A stretch of DNA of 25,685 bases from Clostridia bacterium. GTDB lineage: Bacteria; Bacillota; Clostridia; TANB77; CAG-508. The notes below the pieces were generated by a model that saw nothing but the letters and a program-made list of their open reading frames with translations, made no database searches and was not told the origin of the DNA. This document shows, in pieces, positions 14,817 to 23,300 of this stretch. The position numbers and the translations under genes were made by a program. The stretch lies in NCBI GenBank assembly GCA_900753245.1, contig CAADYJ010000062.1, positions 1-25,685 of the forward strand. Reading direction: 5' to 3'. Every line of letters begins with the position of its first letter. Position 1 is the stretch's first letter.

Positions 14817-16365
14817 AATTGTATTTTTCTAAGTCTTTAATTGCCGGATCATATATTTGTTTTCCTTCATAACTAAATCTTGAACCATGACATGGGCAAT
14901 CCCACGTTTTATCTAAATTATTCCAAGAAAGCATGCATCCTAAATGACTGCAATATGGTTTTATTAAAAATAACTCTCCTTTTTCATTTCTATATGCTCC
15001 TACTTTTTGACCATCTATTTCTATTATTTTACCTTCTCCCTGCTTTACATCTTTTACATATTCTTCTATATCTTTCAATTTATTAATAACTAATGAATAA
15101 CTTACTTCTTTTAATATATTTCCTAATTCTTCATGATTTTTAATTGGCTTTAATCTTGTTGAATTAAAAACTTCTTCATATTTATTTTCTCTTCCTAAAA
15201 TTTTATCTGTAATTATATTTGCTGCAATATTTGAACTTGTCATTCCCCATTTCTTATAACCTGTTGCCACATATACATTTGGCATTAAATTTGAAAACTC
15301 CCCTATATATGGAATTTTATCTAATGAAATACAATCTTCTGTATTCCATCTATATAGGACTTTACAATCTGGGTAAAGGCTCTTTGCAACTTCTTCTAAT
15401 TTTTTATAACTATCTTTTAAATCTATTTTTGCTCCTGTTTTGTGCTTCATTCCTCCTACTAATAATAAACGTTTATCTCCATATTTTGCAGTTCTTAAAG
15501 AAATAGTTGGTTCTTCTGCATTTATATACATTCCTTCAAATAATGGTTCATTAGTCTCTACTCCTATTAAATATGATGTTTCTTGATACATTTTCATAAA
15601 ATAAAATCCCGGAAAAGTTATTATCGGATAATGTGATGCAAGTATAACTATTTTTGCATTTACTTTTGCATCATCTGTTATAATTTCATATCCATTTTCA
15701 TTTTTCTTAACGTCTAAAACTTTTGTGCTTTCAAATATTTTTCCTTTTCTTTCTTCTATTTTATTTGCTAAACCTTCTGCATATAAACATGGATTAAATT
15801 GCGCTTGATTTTTATATTTTATTGCTGCCAATACTTTCTTTTTTATACTTATATAATTTTCAGTAGATTCCTTTCCTTCATCTTTTATTGGCAGTGGTAT
15901 TTCTTTTACCAATTCACATGGAAAATCTAAATATTCTAAAGCTTCTACTTCTTTTTTTATTTTTTCTACTTCTTCTTGTTTTTGTGTAAAAATATATGCG
16001 TCTTGTCTTTCAAAATTACATTTAATGTTTTCTTCTTCTACTATTTTTGCTATATTTTCTATTGCTTTTTCATTTGCTTCTAAATATTGTTTAGCTTTAT
16101 CTCTTCCCTCTGATTGTAATAAATAATTATAAAATAAACCATGTCCACTTGTTATTTTTCCTGTGGTATTTCCACTTGTATGGCTACAAATTGTATTTTT
16201 CTCTAGTATAACTACATCCTTGTTTTCTTTTGTTAAATAATACCCGCAGCTAAGTCCTGTTAAACCTCCTCCTATAATTGCAATTTCTGTTTCAATCTCT
16301 CCTTGTAATTTTTTATATTCTTTTTTATTATCTTTTACAGAAGAAATCCAATATGAATTATCCAT
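14815..16365 (-). CDS. FAD-dependent oxidoreductase with C-terminal Rieske [2Fe-2S] domain (YhfW-like)
   Basis: 516 residues, close to the YhfW-type proteins of Bacillus (about 509). A DAO-type flavoprotein domain (about 25-400) starts with the dinucleotide-binding GGGLTGLSCGYYL, followed by the usual Glu in VVILEKN, and continues with TSGNTTGKITSGHG. Near its end is VYVATGYKKWGMTSSNIAA. The Rieske domain (about 430-510) shows CSHLGC and CPCHGSRF, which supply the two Cys and two His ligands. The electron acceptor and substrate of this family are unknown. AAAGGAGG lies 6 bases before the ATG. It stands alone between the terminator at 14788-14816 and the htrA-like gene. Confidence 0.88.
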   Translation of the reverse strand: MDNSYWISSVKDNKKEYKKLQGEIETEIAIIGGGLTGLSCGYYLTKENKDVVILEKNTICSHTSGNTTGKITSGHGLFYNYLLQSEGRDKAKQYLEANEKAIENIAKIVEEENIKCNFERQDAYIFTQKQEEVEKIKKEVEALEYLDFPCELVKEIPLPIKDEGKESTENYISIKKKVLAAIKYKNQAQFNPCLYAEGLANKIEERKGKIFESTKVLDVKKNENGYEIITDDAKVNAKIVILASHYPIITFPGFYFMKMYQETSYLIGVETNEPLFEGMYINAEEPTISLRTAKYGDKRLLLVGGMKHKTGAKIDLKDSYKKLEEVAKSLYPDCKVLYRWNTEDCISLDKIPYIGEFSNLMPNVYVATGYKKWGMTSSNIAANIITDKILGRENKYEEVFNSTRLKPIKNHEELGNILKEVSYSLVINKLKDIEEYVKDVKQGEGKIIEIDGQKVGAYRNEKGELFLIKPYCSHLGCMLSWNNLDKTWDCPCHGSRFSYEGKQIYDPAIKDLEKYN

Positions 16366-16447
16366 AAAAACCTCCTTTTATATTTTGATTTTTTTATTTA
16401 CCACAAAAAGTTCAAGTACTTTTAGAGTAAATTATGAAATAAAAGTG

Positions 16448-17578
16448 TTATTTTTTGCCTAATGTTACTTTCACTTGTTGTTCTTTATTATTTCTTAAAA
16501 TTGTAAGATTAACTTCATCTCCTGGCTTTTTAGTGTATATATAACATCTTAAATCACACATTTTATTTATTTTCAAATCATCTATTTTTGTAATTACATC
16601 TCCTATTTTTAATCCTGTTTTTGCTGCATTTGAATCTAGTGCAATTTGTCCTACATAAATTCCTTGCGTTACTTCCGCTTTTTTATCTATATATGGAATT
16701 ATGTTTTTGTCATATGCAAATATTCCTAGTGTAGCCTCTTCAAATTTATCTTCTTTCATATATAATTCTATTATTGGTTTTGTTATATTTATAGGAACTG
16801 CAAATCCTATTCCTTCAGCAGAAGTAATTTTTACAGATGTAATTCCTATTACATTGCCATCTAAATTGATAAGCGGTCCCCCACTATTTCCAGGGTTTAT
16901 TGTTGCATCTGTTTGAATTAAATCTTCCATATACACACTTTGGTCGTTCTCGTCTATTCTAACTGTTCTATTTGTTGCGCTAATTATTCCCGAGGTTACT
17001 GTCCTTTGAAATTCATATCCAATTGGATTCCCTATTGCATATACTTGTTCTCCTACATGCACATTACTTGAATCTCCTAAATTTGCATATGGTAAATTTT
17101 TTACACTAATTTTGCATATTGATAAATCTAAGCTAGAGTCTGACCATACTACATTTGCTGTATAGTTTCTTCCATTTTCTAAAGTTACGTAGCAATTGCT
17201 ATATTTACTTCCTGTAACATGTTCATTGGATAAAATATAACCATTTTCAGATACTATAACTCCTGTTCCTAATCCCAATTGACTTGCACCATCTTTTAAA
17301 AATATTGTGCTTCCTGCATTTTTTATCTTAGAAATTCCCACAACACATGAAGTAACTTTTTCAATAACTTCTGTTATTTCTTTTCCTTGTTCTTTCATTG
17401 TTTCTATACTTTTTATTGTCTTTGTTGCTTCTGTACCTTGTGTTTCGTATGTATTTATTTGAATTCCTTCATATATTTTGTAACAAAAAATACTACTTAT
17501 AGATGTTAATACCATAATCACAAAAATAAGGGCTAAATTTTTTAGTTTTTGTTTTGAGCTTTTTTTACATTTATACAT
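16448..17578 (-). CDS. HtrA/DegP-type membrane-anchored serine protease with one PDZ domain
   Basis: 376 residues, similar to HtrA/YyxA proteins of Bacillota, which degrade or refold damaged proteins outside the membrane. A basic start precedes one membrane anchor (about 13-33). The trypsin-like domain (about 70-260) has the full triad: H120 in ILSNEHV, D151 in SSLDLSICKI and S232 in NPGNSGGPL. A single PDZ domain (about 285-372) contains AKTGLKIGDVITKIDDLKI. GGGAGGAG lies 7 bases before the ATG. CtsR, CssRS or other heat-shock signals were not seen upstream. Confidence 0.92.
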   Translation of the reverse strand: MYKCKKSSKQKLKNLALIFVIMVLTSISSIFCYKIYEGIQINTYETQGTEATKTIKSIETMKEQGKEITEVIEKVTSCVVGISKIKNAGSTIFLKDGASQLGLGTGVIVSENGYILSNEHVTGSKYSNCYVTLENGRNYTANVVWSDSSLDLSICKISVKNLPYANLGDSSNVHVGEQVYAIGNPIGYEFQRTVTSGIISATNRTVRIDENDQSVYMEDLIQTDATINPGNSGGPLINLDGNVIGITSVKITSAEGIGFAVPINITKPIIELYMKEDKFEEATLGIFAYDKNIIPYIDKKAEVTQGIYVGQIALDSNAAKTGLKIGDVITKIDDLKINKMCDLRCYIYTKKPGDEVNLTILRNNKEQQVKVTLGKK

Positions 17579-17639
17579 TTAAAATCTCCTCCCTTTATTA
17601 TTTTCATTTTTTCCCATTTTTGTTATTTTAAACATGTAG

Positions 17640-17669
17640 TTGATATTTTGTATAAAAATGTAGTATAAT
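17640..17669 (+). promoter_or_regulatory. Sigma-A promoter of the HD-GYP gene
   Basis: TTGATA (17640-17645), an 18-base spacer and TATAAT (17664-17669). The start codon is at 17704 with GGGAGG before it. Confidence 0.65.
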
Positions 17670-17703
17670 ATCTATGTAATATCTTTGTGTATGGGAGGTT
17701 TAT

Positions 17704-18360
17704 ATGGAAGATTATTCAAACAAAAAGAAGTTTTTCTTTGATATTCCTGATGAAGCTTTATCTACTGATAGTTCACAAGCACTAATTAATTTTTTTGAAG
17801 ATGAAGTAGATAAAAAAGATCATTACACAAAATGCCATTGTAATAGAGTTTCTGAATATTGTGTCTTAATCGGTAAGAAATTAGGCTTACCTCAGGAAGA
17901 TTTAGATAAATTACGTATAGGTGGTCTTTTCCACGACATTGGAAAAATAGGTATTCCAGATAATATTTTAAAAAAGGAATCTAAACTTACAAATGAAGAG
18001 TATGATGAGATTCAAACTCATACTTCACTAGGAGTTGATATTTTAACAAGAAATAAAGTCTTTAAAGAGATTATACCTATTGTTGAATATCACCACGAAA
18101 AATATGATGGAAATGGTTATCCTTTTAAGTTAAAAGGTGATGAAATTCCTTTGGCAGCTAGAATTACAGCTGTTGCAGATACTTTTGATGCTATGACATC
18201 TAAAAGAAGTTATAGAGATTCTATTCCTTTAACAGATGTTGTTGAGGAATTTAAAAAATGTTCTGGAACACAATTTGACCCAAACATTGTAAATACATTT
18301 CTAGATATCATAAATAATGAATATGATGTAATAGAAAAAATTCAGCAAAAATATAATTAA
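17704..18360 (+). CDS. Stand-alone HD-GYP phosphodiesterase
   Basis: 218 residues with one HD-GYP domain (about 30-210) and no receiver or PAS domain. HD-GYP enzymes hydrolyse cyclic di-GMP or, in some members, other cyclic dinucleotides, using a two- or three-metal centre. Seen are the first His in YTKCHCNRV (H45), the HD pair in FHDIGKIGIP (77-78), H106 in IQTHTSLG, the HH-E-DGNGYP signature (130-140), and ADTFDAMTSKRSYR. The short acidic N-terminal extension (1-30) is not recognised. It has its own promoter and terminator, so it is a single-gene unit. The true substrate cannot be told from sequence. Confidence 0.9.
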   Translation: MEDYSNKKKFFFDIPDEALSTDSSQALINFFEDEVDKKDHYTKCHCNRVSEYCVLIGKKLGLPQEDLDKLRIGGLFHDIGKIGIPDNILKKESKLTNEEYDEIQTHTSLGVDILTRNKVFKEIIPIVEYHHEKYDGNGYPFKLKGDEIPLAARITAVADTFDAMTSKRSYRDSIPLTDVVEEFKKCSGTQFDPNIVNTFLDIINNEYDVIEKIQQKYN

Positions 18361-18361
18361 T

Positions 18362-18405
18362 AAAAAAAGAACTTGTAATGTATTAACTTTACAAGCCCTT
18401 TTTTT
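18362..18405. terminator. Terminator between convergent HD-GYP and tex genes
   Basis: The stem CTTGTAA (18372-18378) pairs with TTACAAG (18389-18395) and is extended by flanking A/T and G-T pairs. A run of T follows on the plus strand and a run of A precedes, so it could work from both sides. Confidence 0.7.
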
Positions 18406-18406
18406 A

Positions 18407-20566
18407 TTATATTTTCATACTTAATTTAACTTTTTGTCTTTCCATGTCAATTGCTATAACTTTTACTTTTACAACATCACCTACTGAAACTATTTCAGAT
18501 GGATTTTTAACAAATTTATCACTCATTTCAGATATATGTACTAATCCGTCATGTTTTACTCCAACATCTACAAATGCTCCAAAATCTATTACATTTCTTA
18601 CTGTTCCTGTTAAAATTTGTCCTTCTCTTAAGTCTTCAAATTTTAAAACATCACTACGAAGAACTGGCTTTGGCATTTCTTCTCTTGGGTCTCTTCCTGG
18701 TTTTGAAAGTTCATCTATAATGTCTTTTAATGTCATGCTTCCTACTTGCAATTCTTTACTAGTCTCTTCTACATTTACTCTTGCTAATTTTTCTTTTATT
18801 TCTTTTAAAGAATCTTTATTTAATAAATCTTCCTTTTTATATCCTATAGATTTTAATAAATTTTCTGCTACTTCATAGCTTTCTGGGTGAACGCTTGTTA
18901 TTTCTAATGGATTTTTTCCGTTAAATACTCTTATAAATCCTGCGCATTGCTCAAAGGCTACTTTTCCTAGTTTTGGAACCTTTAAAAGTTCTTTTCTTTC
19001 TTTTAATTTTCCATTTTCATCTCTATATTTTACAATGTTGTTTGCAATAGTTTTATTTATTCCAGACACATAAGATAAAAGTGATGGTGTTGCAGTATTA
19101 ACATCTACACCTACTTTGTTTACAGCATCTTCAACAACACCTGTTAAACTTTCTCCTAATTTCTTTTGGTCTACATCATGTTGATATTGTCCTACACCTA
19201 TTGCTTTTGGCTCTATTTTTACAAGTTCAGCAAGCGGATCTTGCAATCTTCTTGCTATTGAAATTGCTCCTCTTAAAGAAACATTTATATCTGGATATTC
19301 TTCTGTTGCAAGCTTAGATGCAGAATATACTGATGCTCCCGCTTCTGAAACAATTGCATAATGTACTTCTTTTCCATATTTTTCTTTAACTTCTTTTATA
19401 ACATCTGCTACAAACATTTCAGATTCACGAGAAGCTGTCCCATTTCCAATTGCAAACATGTCTACATTGTATTTTGCAATTAAATTAATTAAAACTTTTT
19501 TAGCACCTTCAACATCATTTTGAGGTTCTGTTGGGTAAATTGTTGTTGTGTCTAATAATTTTCCAGTTTCATCAATTACTGCAATTTTGCAACCTGTTCT
19601 ATATGCAGGATCAAATCCAATAACAGTTAAACCTAAAAGTGGTGCTCCAAGTAATAATTGTTTAGCATTTTGCCCAAAGACTTTTATTGCTTGCTCTTCT
19701 GCTTTTTCAGTTAAATCCGAACGAATTTCTCTTTCTATTGATGGTTCAATTAATCGTTTCCAACTATCTAAAACTGTATTTTTTAGCATTTCTGTAAATT
19801 GTGTATTTCCTTTTATAGTGTCTTTTTCTATTATTTCTAGTATTTTTTCTTCAGGCTTTGTTATTTTTACTTTTAAAAATTCTTCTTTTTCCCCACGATT
19901 AATTGCTAAAATTCTATGACTTGGAATTCTATTTACTTTTTCACTAAAATCATAATACATTTCATAATTTGATTTTTCATCTTCTTTAGCTGCTTTTGTC
20001 TCAATTATTCCATCTCTATATGTAAGTCTTTTTATTTGTTTTCTATATTCGGCATTATCTGAAATATTTTCTGCAATTATATCTAACGCTCCTGCAATTG
20101 CCTCTTCTACAGAATTTACTTCTTTTTCACCATTTAAATATTCTTTTGCTATATCGTAAATAGGTGTTTTTTCTTGTTGCATATAAATAATATTAGCTAA
20201 AGGTTCTAATCCTTTTTCTTTAGCTATAGTTGCTCTTGTCCTCTTCTTTTGTTTATATGGTCTATAAATATCTTCAACTTCTGCTAAAGTTTTCGCAATT
20301 TGTAATGCTATAACAATCTCATCTGTTAACTTTCCTTGGCTTTCAATTGAATTTACAACCTCTTGTTTTCTTGTCTCTAAATTTCTTAAATAAGTAAGTC
20401 TTTCTCCTAAATCTCTTAAAATCTCATCTGAAAGCCCACCTGTAACTTCTTTTCTATAACGCGCTATAAAAGGTATTGTATTTCCTTCATCTATTAACGC
20501 TACCGTCTTTTCAACTTGGCTTTCCTTTATATTTAATTCTTCTGCTATTTGTTTATTTATATTCAT
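18407..20566 (-). CDS. tex: Tex-family S1 RNA-binding protein
   Basis: 719 residues, standard for Tex, a conserved nucleic-acid-binding protein linked to transcription. Domains in order: the N-terminal helical region (about 1-190), then a YqgF/RNase H-like domain (about 305-430, with GFDPAYRTGCKIAVID). Helix-hairpin-helix motifs follow (about 475-555, with LLSYVSGINKTIANNIVKYR and LKVPKLGKVAFEQCAGF). The C-terminal S1 domain (about 640-715) has GTVRNVIDFGAFVDVGVKHDGLVHIS. The start at 20566 is chosen for AAAGGAGG about 10 bases upstream. The longer frame to 20629 would translate the 33-bp palindrome at 20583-20615. The promoter lies between that palindrome and the transposase stop. Confidence 0.95.
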   Translation of the reverse strand: MNINKQIAEELNIKESQVEKTVALIDEGNTIPFIARYRKEVTGGLSDEILRDLGERLTYLRNLETRKQEVVNSIESQGKLTDEIVIALQIAKTLAEVEDIYRPYKQKKRTRATIAKEKGLEPLANIIYMQQEKTPIYDIAKEYLNGEKEVNSVEEAIAGALDIIAENISDNAEYRKQIKRLTYRDGIIETKAAKEDEKSNYEMYYDFSEKVNRIPSHRILAINRGEKEEFLKVKITKPEEKILEIIEKDTIKGNTQFTEMLKNTVLDSWKRLIEPSIEREIRSDLTEKAEEQAIKVFGQNAKQLLLGAPLLGLTVIGFDPAYRTGCKIAVIDETGKLLDTTTIYPTEPQNDVEGAKKVLINLIAKYNVDMFAIGNGTASRESEMFVADVIKEVKEKYGKEVHYAIVSEAGASVYSASKLATEEYPDINVSLRGAISIARRLQDPLAELVKIEPKAIGVGQYQHDVDQKKLGESLTGVVEDAVNKVGVDVNTATPSLLSYVSGINKTIANNIVKYRDENGKLKERKELLKVPKLGKVAFEQCAGFIRVFNGKNPLEITSVHPESYEVAENLLKSIGYKKEDLLNKDSLKEIKEKLARVNVEETSKELQVGSMTLKDIIDELSKPGRDPREEMPKPVLRSDVLKFEDLREGQILTGTVRNVIDFGAFVDVGVKHDGLVHISEMSDKFVKNPSEIVSVGDVVKVKVIAIDMERQKVKLSMKI

Positions 20567-20582
20567 CTTTATATTTCCTCCT

Positions 20583-20615
20583 TTACCCCAAAAGGTCCAG
20601 GTTATTTTGGGGTAA
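20583..20615. repeat. 33-bp palindromic REP-like repeat, copy A (tex leader)
   Basis: Perfect 11-bp arms (TTACCCCAAAA 20583-20593 with TTTTGGGGTAA 20605-20615) around a directional centre GGTCCAGGTTA. It is in the opposite orientation to copies B and C and differs from C at 2 and from B at 3 of 33 positions. On the minus strand it lies in the tex 5' leader and its last bases run into the AAAGGAGG ribosome site. Confidence 0.9.
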
Positions 20616-20639
20616 CTTCTATTTTTCATTTATTTTATG

Positions 20640-20668
20640 ATTATATCAAACCATTTTTATTTTAACAA
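20640..20668 (-). promoter_or_regulatory. Promoter of tex
   Basis: TTGTTA (20668-20663), a 17-base spacer and TATAAT (20645-20640) on the minus strand. The -35 box overlaps the stop codon of the transposase gene, so the promoter lies inside the repeat-flanked unit. Confidence 0.6.
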
Positions 20669-21399
20669 GTAGATTTTTTTATCAATCTTTTTATTTTCTT
20701 TTTATCTATATTAAAAATTTTTTCAATTTTTCTCATTGATATTTTTTTATCCATTAATATTTTTAATATTTGTATTAATTTTTCTTCTTTTTCTCTTATT
20801 TCTTCCATTTTTACTTTATTATAATTTAAAAAATTTTCTATTGTTTCTTTTATATCTTGTTCTTTTTCTTCCTCCGTAGCAATAAATGAAATATTTCTAT
20901 TTTCATATTTTGTATTATAATATTTCTTCCTCCAACTTTTATCTATTACTTGATTTTCTTTAATTTTATAATTGTAACTTGAATATAAATATTCTAATTT
21001 TTCTCTACATATATGTGCTTTTATAGGATTATTGTGTATATAATGAATACAATTAATTAAATATTTTTCTGTGCTTATTTGTTCTGATTTATACCTACTT
21101 CTAAATACATATCCTACTCGATTTCTATTTTTATTATAATATAGTGCATATTGCATATTAATTTGATGCATGAAGTTTGACATGTTTTCTATTCTATCAC
21201 TCTTTATTAGTAAATGCACATGATTGCCCATTATACAATATGCTATTATTTCTATATTAAATTCATCATTATATAAAAATATTAGTTTTCTATATTTTCT
21301 TTTGTCTTGTTCTTTTTCAAAAATATATTCCTTATTAATTCCTTGAGACATTATATGAAATATATTTGAATTTAAATTTTTTCTTTTAATTCTAGGCAT
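20662..21399 (-). CDS. REP-associated tyrosine transposase (RAYT, Y1/IS200-like)
   Basis: 245 residues. RAYTs are single-strand DNA endonucleases of the HUH/Y1 class that are thought to spread short palindromic repeats. The Y1 domain (about 1-150) shows the HUH motif in MGNHVHLLIKSD (H60, H62). The probable nucleophile is Tyr120 in IHYIHNNPIKAHI, and RSRYKSEQI lies between. The C-terminal half (about 165-245) is very Lys/Glu-rich and ends in a helix-turn-helix-like stretch (MRKIEKIFNIDKKKIKRLI), which may bind the repeats. The ATG at 21399 follows AAGGAGA by 7 bases. The gene is bracketed by inverted palindromes at 20583-20615 and 21536-21568. The frame is intact, so it could be active. Confidence 0.88.
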   Translation of the reverse strand: MPRIKRKNLNSNIFHIMSQGINKEYIFEKEQDKRKYRKLIFLYNDEFNIEIIAYCIMGNHVHLLIKSDRIENMSNFMHQINMQYALYYNKNRNRVGYVFRSRYKSEQISTEKYLINCIHYIHNNPIKAHICREKLEYLYSSYNYKIKENQVIDKSWRKKYYNTKYENRNISFIATEEEKEQDIKETIENFLNYNKVKMEEIREKEEKLIQILKILMDKKISMRKIEKIFNIDKKKIKRLIKKSTC

Positions 21400-21426
21400 A
21401 TCATCTTCTCCTTATAAAAGTATAAA

Positions 21427-21480
21427 AAATAAGGCCACAAAATATTTACTTTAAATAAATATTTTATAGCCCCTATTTTT
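21427..21480 (-). terminator. Terminator between ABC-F gene and transposase
   Basis: The inner stem AAAATATTTA (21439-21448) pairs with TAAATATTTT (21456-21465), with outer GGC/GCC and A/T pairing. On the minus strand TTATTTTTTATAC follows. It lies just before the transposase ribosome site and would limit read-through into it. Confidence 0.65.
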
Positions 21481-21535
21481 CTTATTATATATACCTTTTT
21501 TGTTTTTGTCAATATTTTCCATTTATGTTTTGTTG

Positions 21536-21568
21536 TAACCCCAAAGTAACCTGGACCTTTTGGGGTTA
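21536..21568. repeat. 33-bp palindromic REP-like repeat, copy B (end of ABC-F gene)
   Basis: 10-bp perfect arms (TAACCCCAAA 21536-21545 with TTTGGGGTTA 21559-21568) around GTAACCTGGACCT. It is inverted relative to copy A, with the transposase between them. Its right-most TTA is the stop codon of the ABC-F gene on the minus strand, so the repeat begins exactly at the end of that coding region. Confidence 0.9.
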
Positions 21569-23146
21569 TTCTATTCCTAAGTATTCGTTATATGTTACTT
21601 CTCTATCTACAACTTTGTCTAGTTTTATATCTATTATTCTATTTGCTACTGTTTGTGTTAATTGGTGATCATGTGATGTAAATATGATGTTTCCTTTAAA
21701 TTTTTTCATTCCTTCATTTAATGCTGTTATACTTTCCATATCTAAATGGTTTGTTGGTTCATCCATTATTAAAAAATTTGCTCCTGAAAGCATCATTTTT
21801 GAAAGTACACATCTTACTTTTTCTCCTCCTGATAGCACTTTTACATATTTAAGTGCTTCTTCACCAGAGAATAACATTCTTCCTAAAAAGCTTCTTACAT
21901 ATGTTTCGTCTGGATCTTTTGAATATTGACGAAGCCAATCTGTTATTGTCATATCTTCTTCAAATAAATAGTTGTTGTCTTTAGGAAAATATGTATTTGT
22001 GATAGTAGTTCCCCATTCTATTTCACCTTCATCTGGTTCTAATTCTCCAGCTATTATTTGAAATAATACTGTTTTTGCATTTTCATTATCTGCTAAAAAT
22101 GCTATTTTATCATCTGCTTTTACTACGAATGAAACATTATCTAATAATTTTTCTCCATTTATTGTTTTTGAAATATTTTTAACCTTTAATATTTCTTTTC
22201 CTGGTTCTCTATCTGGTTTGAAATCTATGTATGGATATCTTCTATTTGATGGTTTTATTTCATCTAATTCGATTTTCTCTAACGATTTTTTCCTTGATGT
22301 TGCTTGTTTTGATTTTGAAGCATTTGCACTAAATCTTGCAATGAATGCTTGTAATTCTTTTATTTTTTCTTCTTTCTTCTTATTTTGTTCTTTCATTTGT
22401 TTTGCTAAAAGTTGACTTGATTCATACCAGAAATCATAGTTTCCTGGATATACTTTTATTTGTCCAAAGTCAACATCTGCAATGTGTGTACATACTTTGT
22501 TTAGGAAATATCTATCGTGTGATACTACTATTACTGTGTTTTCAAAATTAATTAAGAATTCTTCAAGCCAAGCTATACTTTTTAAGTCTAAGTCGTTTGT
22601 AGGTTCATCCAATAGTAATATATCTGGATTTCCAAATAATGCTTGTGCTAAAAGTACTTTTACTTTTTCTTTTGCCTCTAATTCACTCATTAATTTATAA
22701 TGATTTTGTGTTTCTATTCCTAAATCATTTAAAAGTACAGCTGCATCAGATTCTGCATTCCATCCATCTAATTCTGCAAATCGTTCTTCTAATTTTGCTG
22801 CTTTCATTCCATCTTCTTCACTGAAATCTGGCTTTGCATAAATAGCATCTTTTTCTTTCATAATATTATATAATTCTTGATTTCCCATTATAACTGTATC
22901 CATTACAGTGTATTCTTCATAAGCAAAGTGGTCTTGCTTTAATACAGACAATCTTTCTGTTTTCTCTTTTGTTACTTCTCCCTTACTTGGTTCTAAATCT
23001 CCTGATAAAACTTTTAAGAACGTTGATTTTCCTGCTCCATTTGCACCTATTATTCCGTAGCAACATCCTTTATTAAATTTAATATTTACATCTTCAAATA
23101 GTGTTCTTTTTCCAAATCTTATAGTAACACCTATAGCATTTAACAT
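21566..23146 (-). CDS. ABC-F family ATPase (YkpA/YbiT-like)
   Basis: 526 residues with two ATP-binding domains in one chain and no membrane part. ABC-F proteins act on the ribosome as translation factors or antibiotic-protection factors. Domain 1 (about 1-245) has Walker A GANGAGKST (34-42), Walker B LLLDEPTNDLD and VVSHDRYFL. The linker (about 240-310) is Lys/Glu-rich with a SKSKQATSRKKSLEKIE segment. Domain 2 (about 315-526) has LSGGEKVRC, LIMDEPTNHLD and TSHDHQL. The signature of domain 1 is degenerate (MSELEAKEKVKV) and the P-loop of domain 2 is degenerate (LADNENAKTV), leaving one canonical composite site. A promoter and leader hairpin lie upstream. Resistance function is not implied; length and motifs fit the housekeeping YkpA/YbiT group. 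Confidence 0.9.
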   Translation of the reverse strand: MLNAIGVTIRFGKRTLFEDVNIKFNKGCCYGIIGANGAGKSTFLKVLSGDLEPSKGEVTKEKTERLSVLKQDHFAYEEYTVMDTVIMGNQELYNIMKEKDAIYAKPDFSEEDGMKAAKLEERFAELDGWNAESDAAVLLNDLGIETQNHYKLMSELEAKEKVKVLLAQALFGNPDILLLDEPTNDLDLKSIAWLEEFLINFENTVIVVSHDRYFLNKVCTHIADVDFGQIKVYPGNYDFWYESSQLLAKQMKEQNKKKEEKIKELQAFIARFSANASKSKQATSRKKSLEKIELDEIKPSNRRYPYIDFKPDREPGKEILKVKNISKTINGEKLLDNVSFVVKADDKIAFLADNENAKTVLFQIIAGELEPDEGEIEWGTTITNTYFPKDNNYLFEEDMTITDWLRQYSKDPDETYVRSFLGRMLFSGEEALKYVKVLSGGEKVRCVLSKMMLSGANFLIMDEPTNHLDMESITALNEGMKKFKGNIIFTSHDHQLTQTVANRIIDIKLDKVVDREVTYNEYLGIE

Positions 23147-23168
23147 GTTTTTTCCTCCTTTTCATCTC

Positions 23169-23188
23169 AGAAACATTTCAATGTTTCT
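23169..23188 (-). promoter_or_regulatory. Leader hairpin of the ABC-F gene
   Basis: A perfect 9-bp stem with a 2-base loop (AGAAACATT 23169-23177, TC, AATGTTTCT 23180-23188). It lies in the leader of about 57 bases, just upstream of the AAGGAGG site. It could be a folding or regulatory element. No leader peptide is evident in so short a space. Confidence 0.45.
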
Positions 23189-23209
23189 TTAGGGAATTTA
23201 TTCTTGGCT

Positions 23210-23238
23210 ATTATATATGATTTTCCAGTTTTTTTCAA
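23210..23238 (-). promoter_or_regulatory. Sigma-A promoter of the ABC-F gene
   Basis: TTGAAA (23238-23233), a 17-base spacer and TATAAT (23215-23210) on the minus strand. Confidence 0.7.
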
Positions 23239-23300
23239 GAGTTTCATGCTTTATATTATTTATTCATTGATATGTGTAACACTCTTCAATTAGATGAAAT

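Noticed and set aside
20567..20629. N-terminal extension of Tex
   Set aside because: It translates REP-like copy A; AAAGGAGG points to the ATG at 20566.
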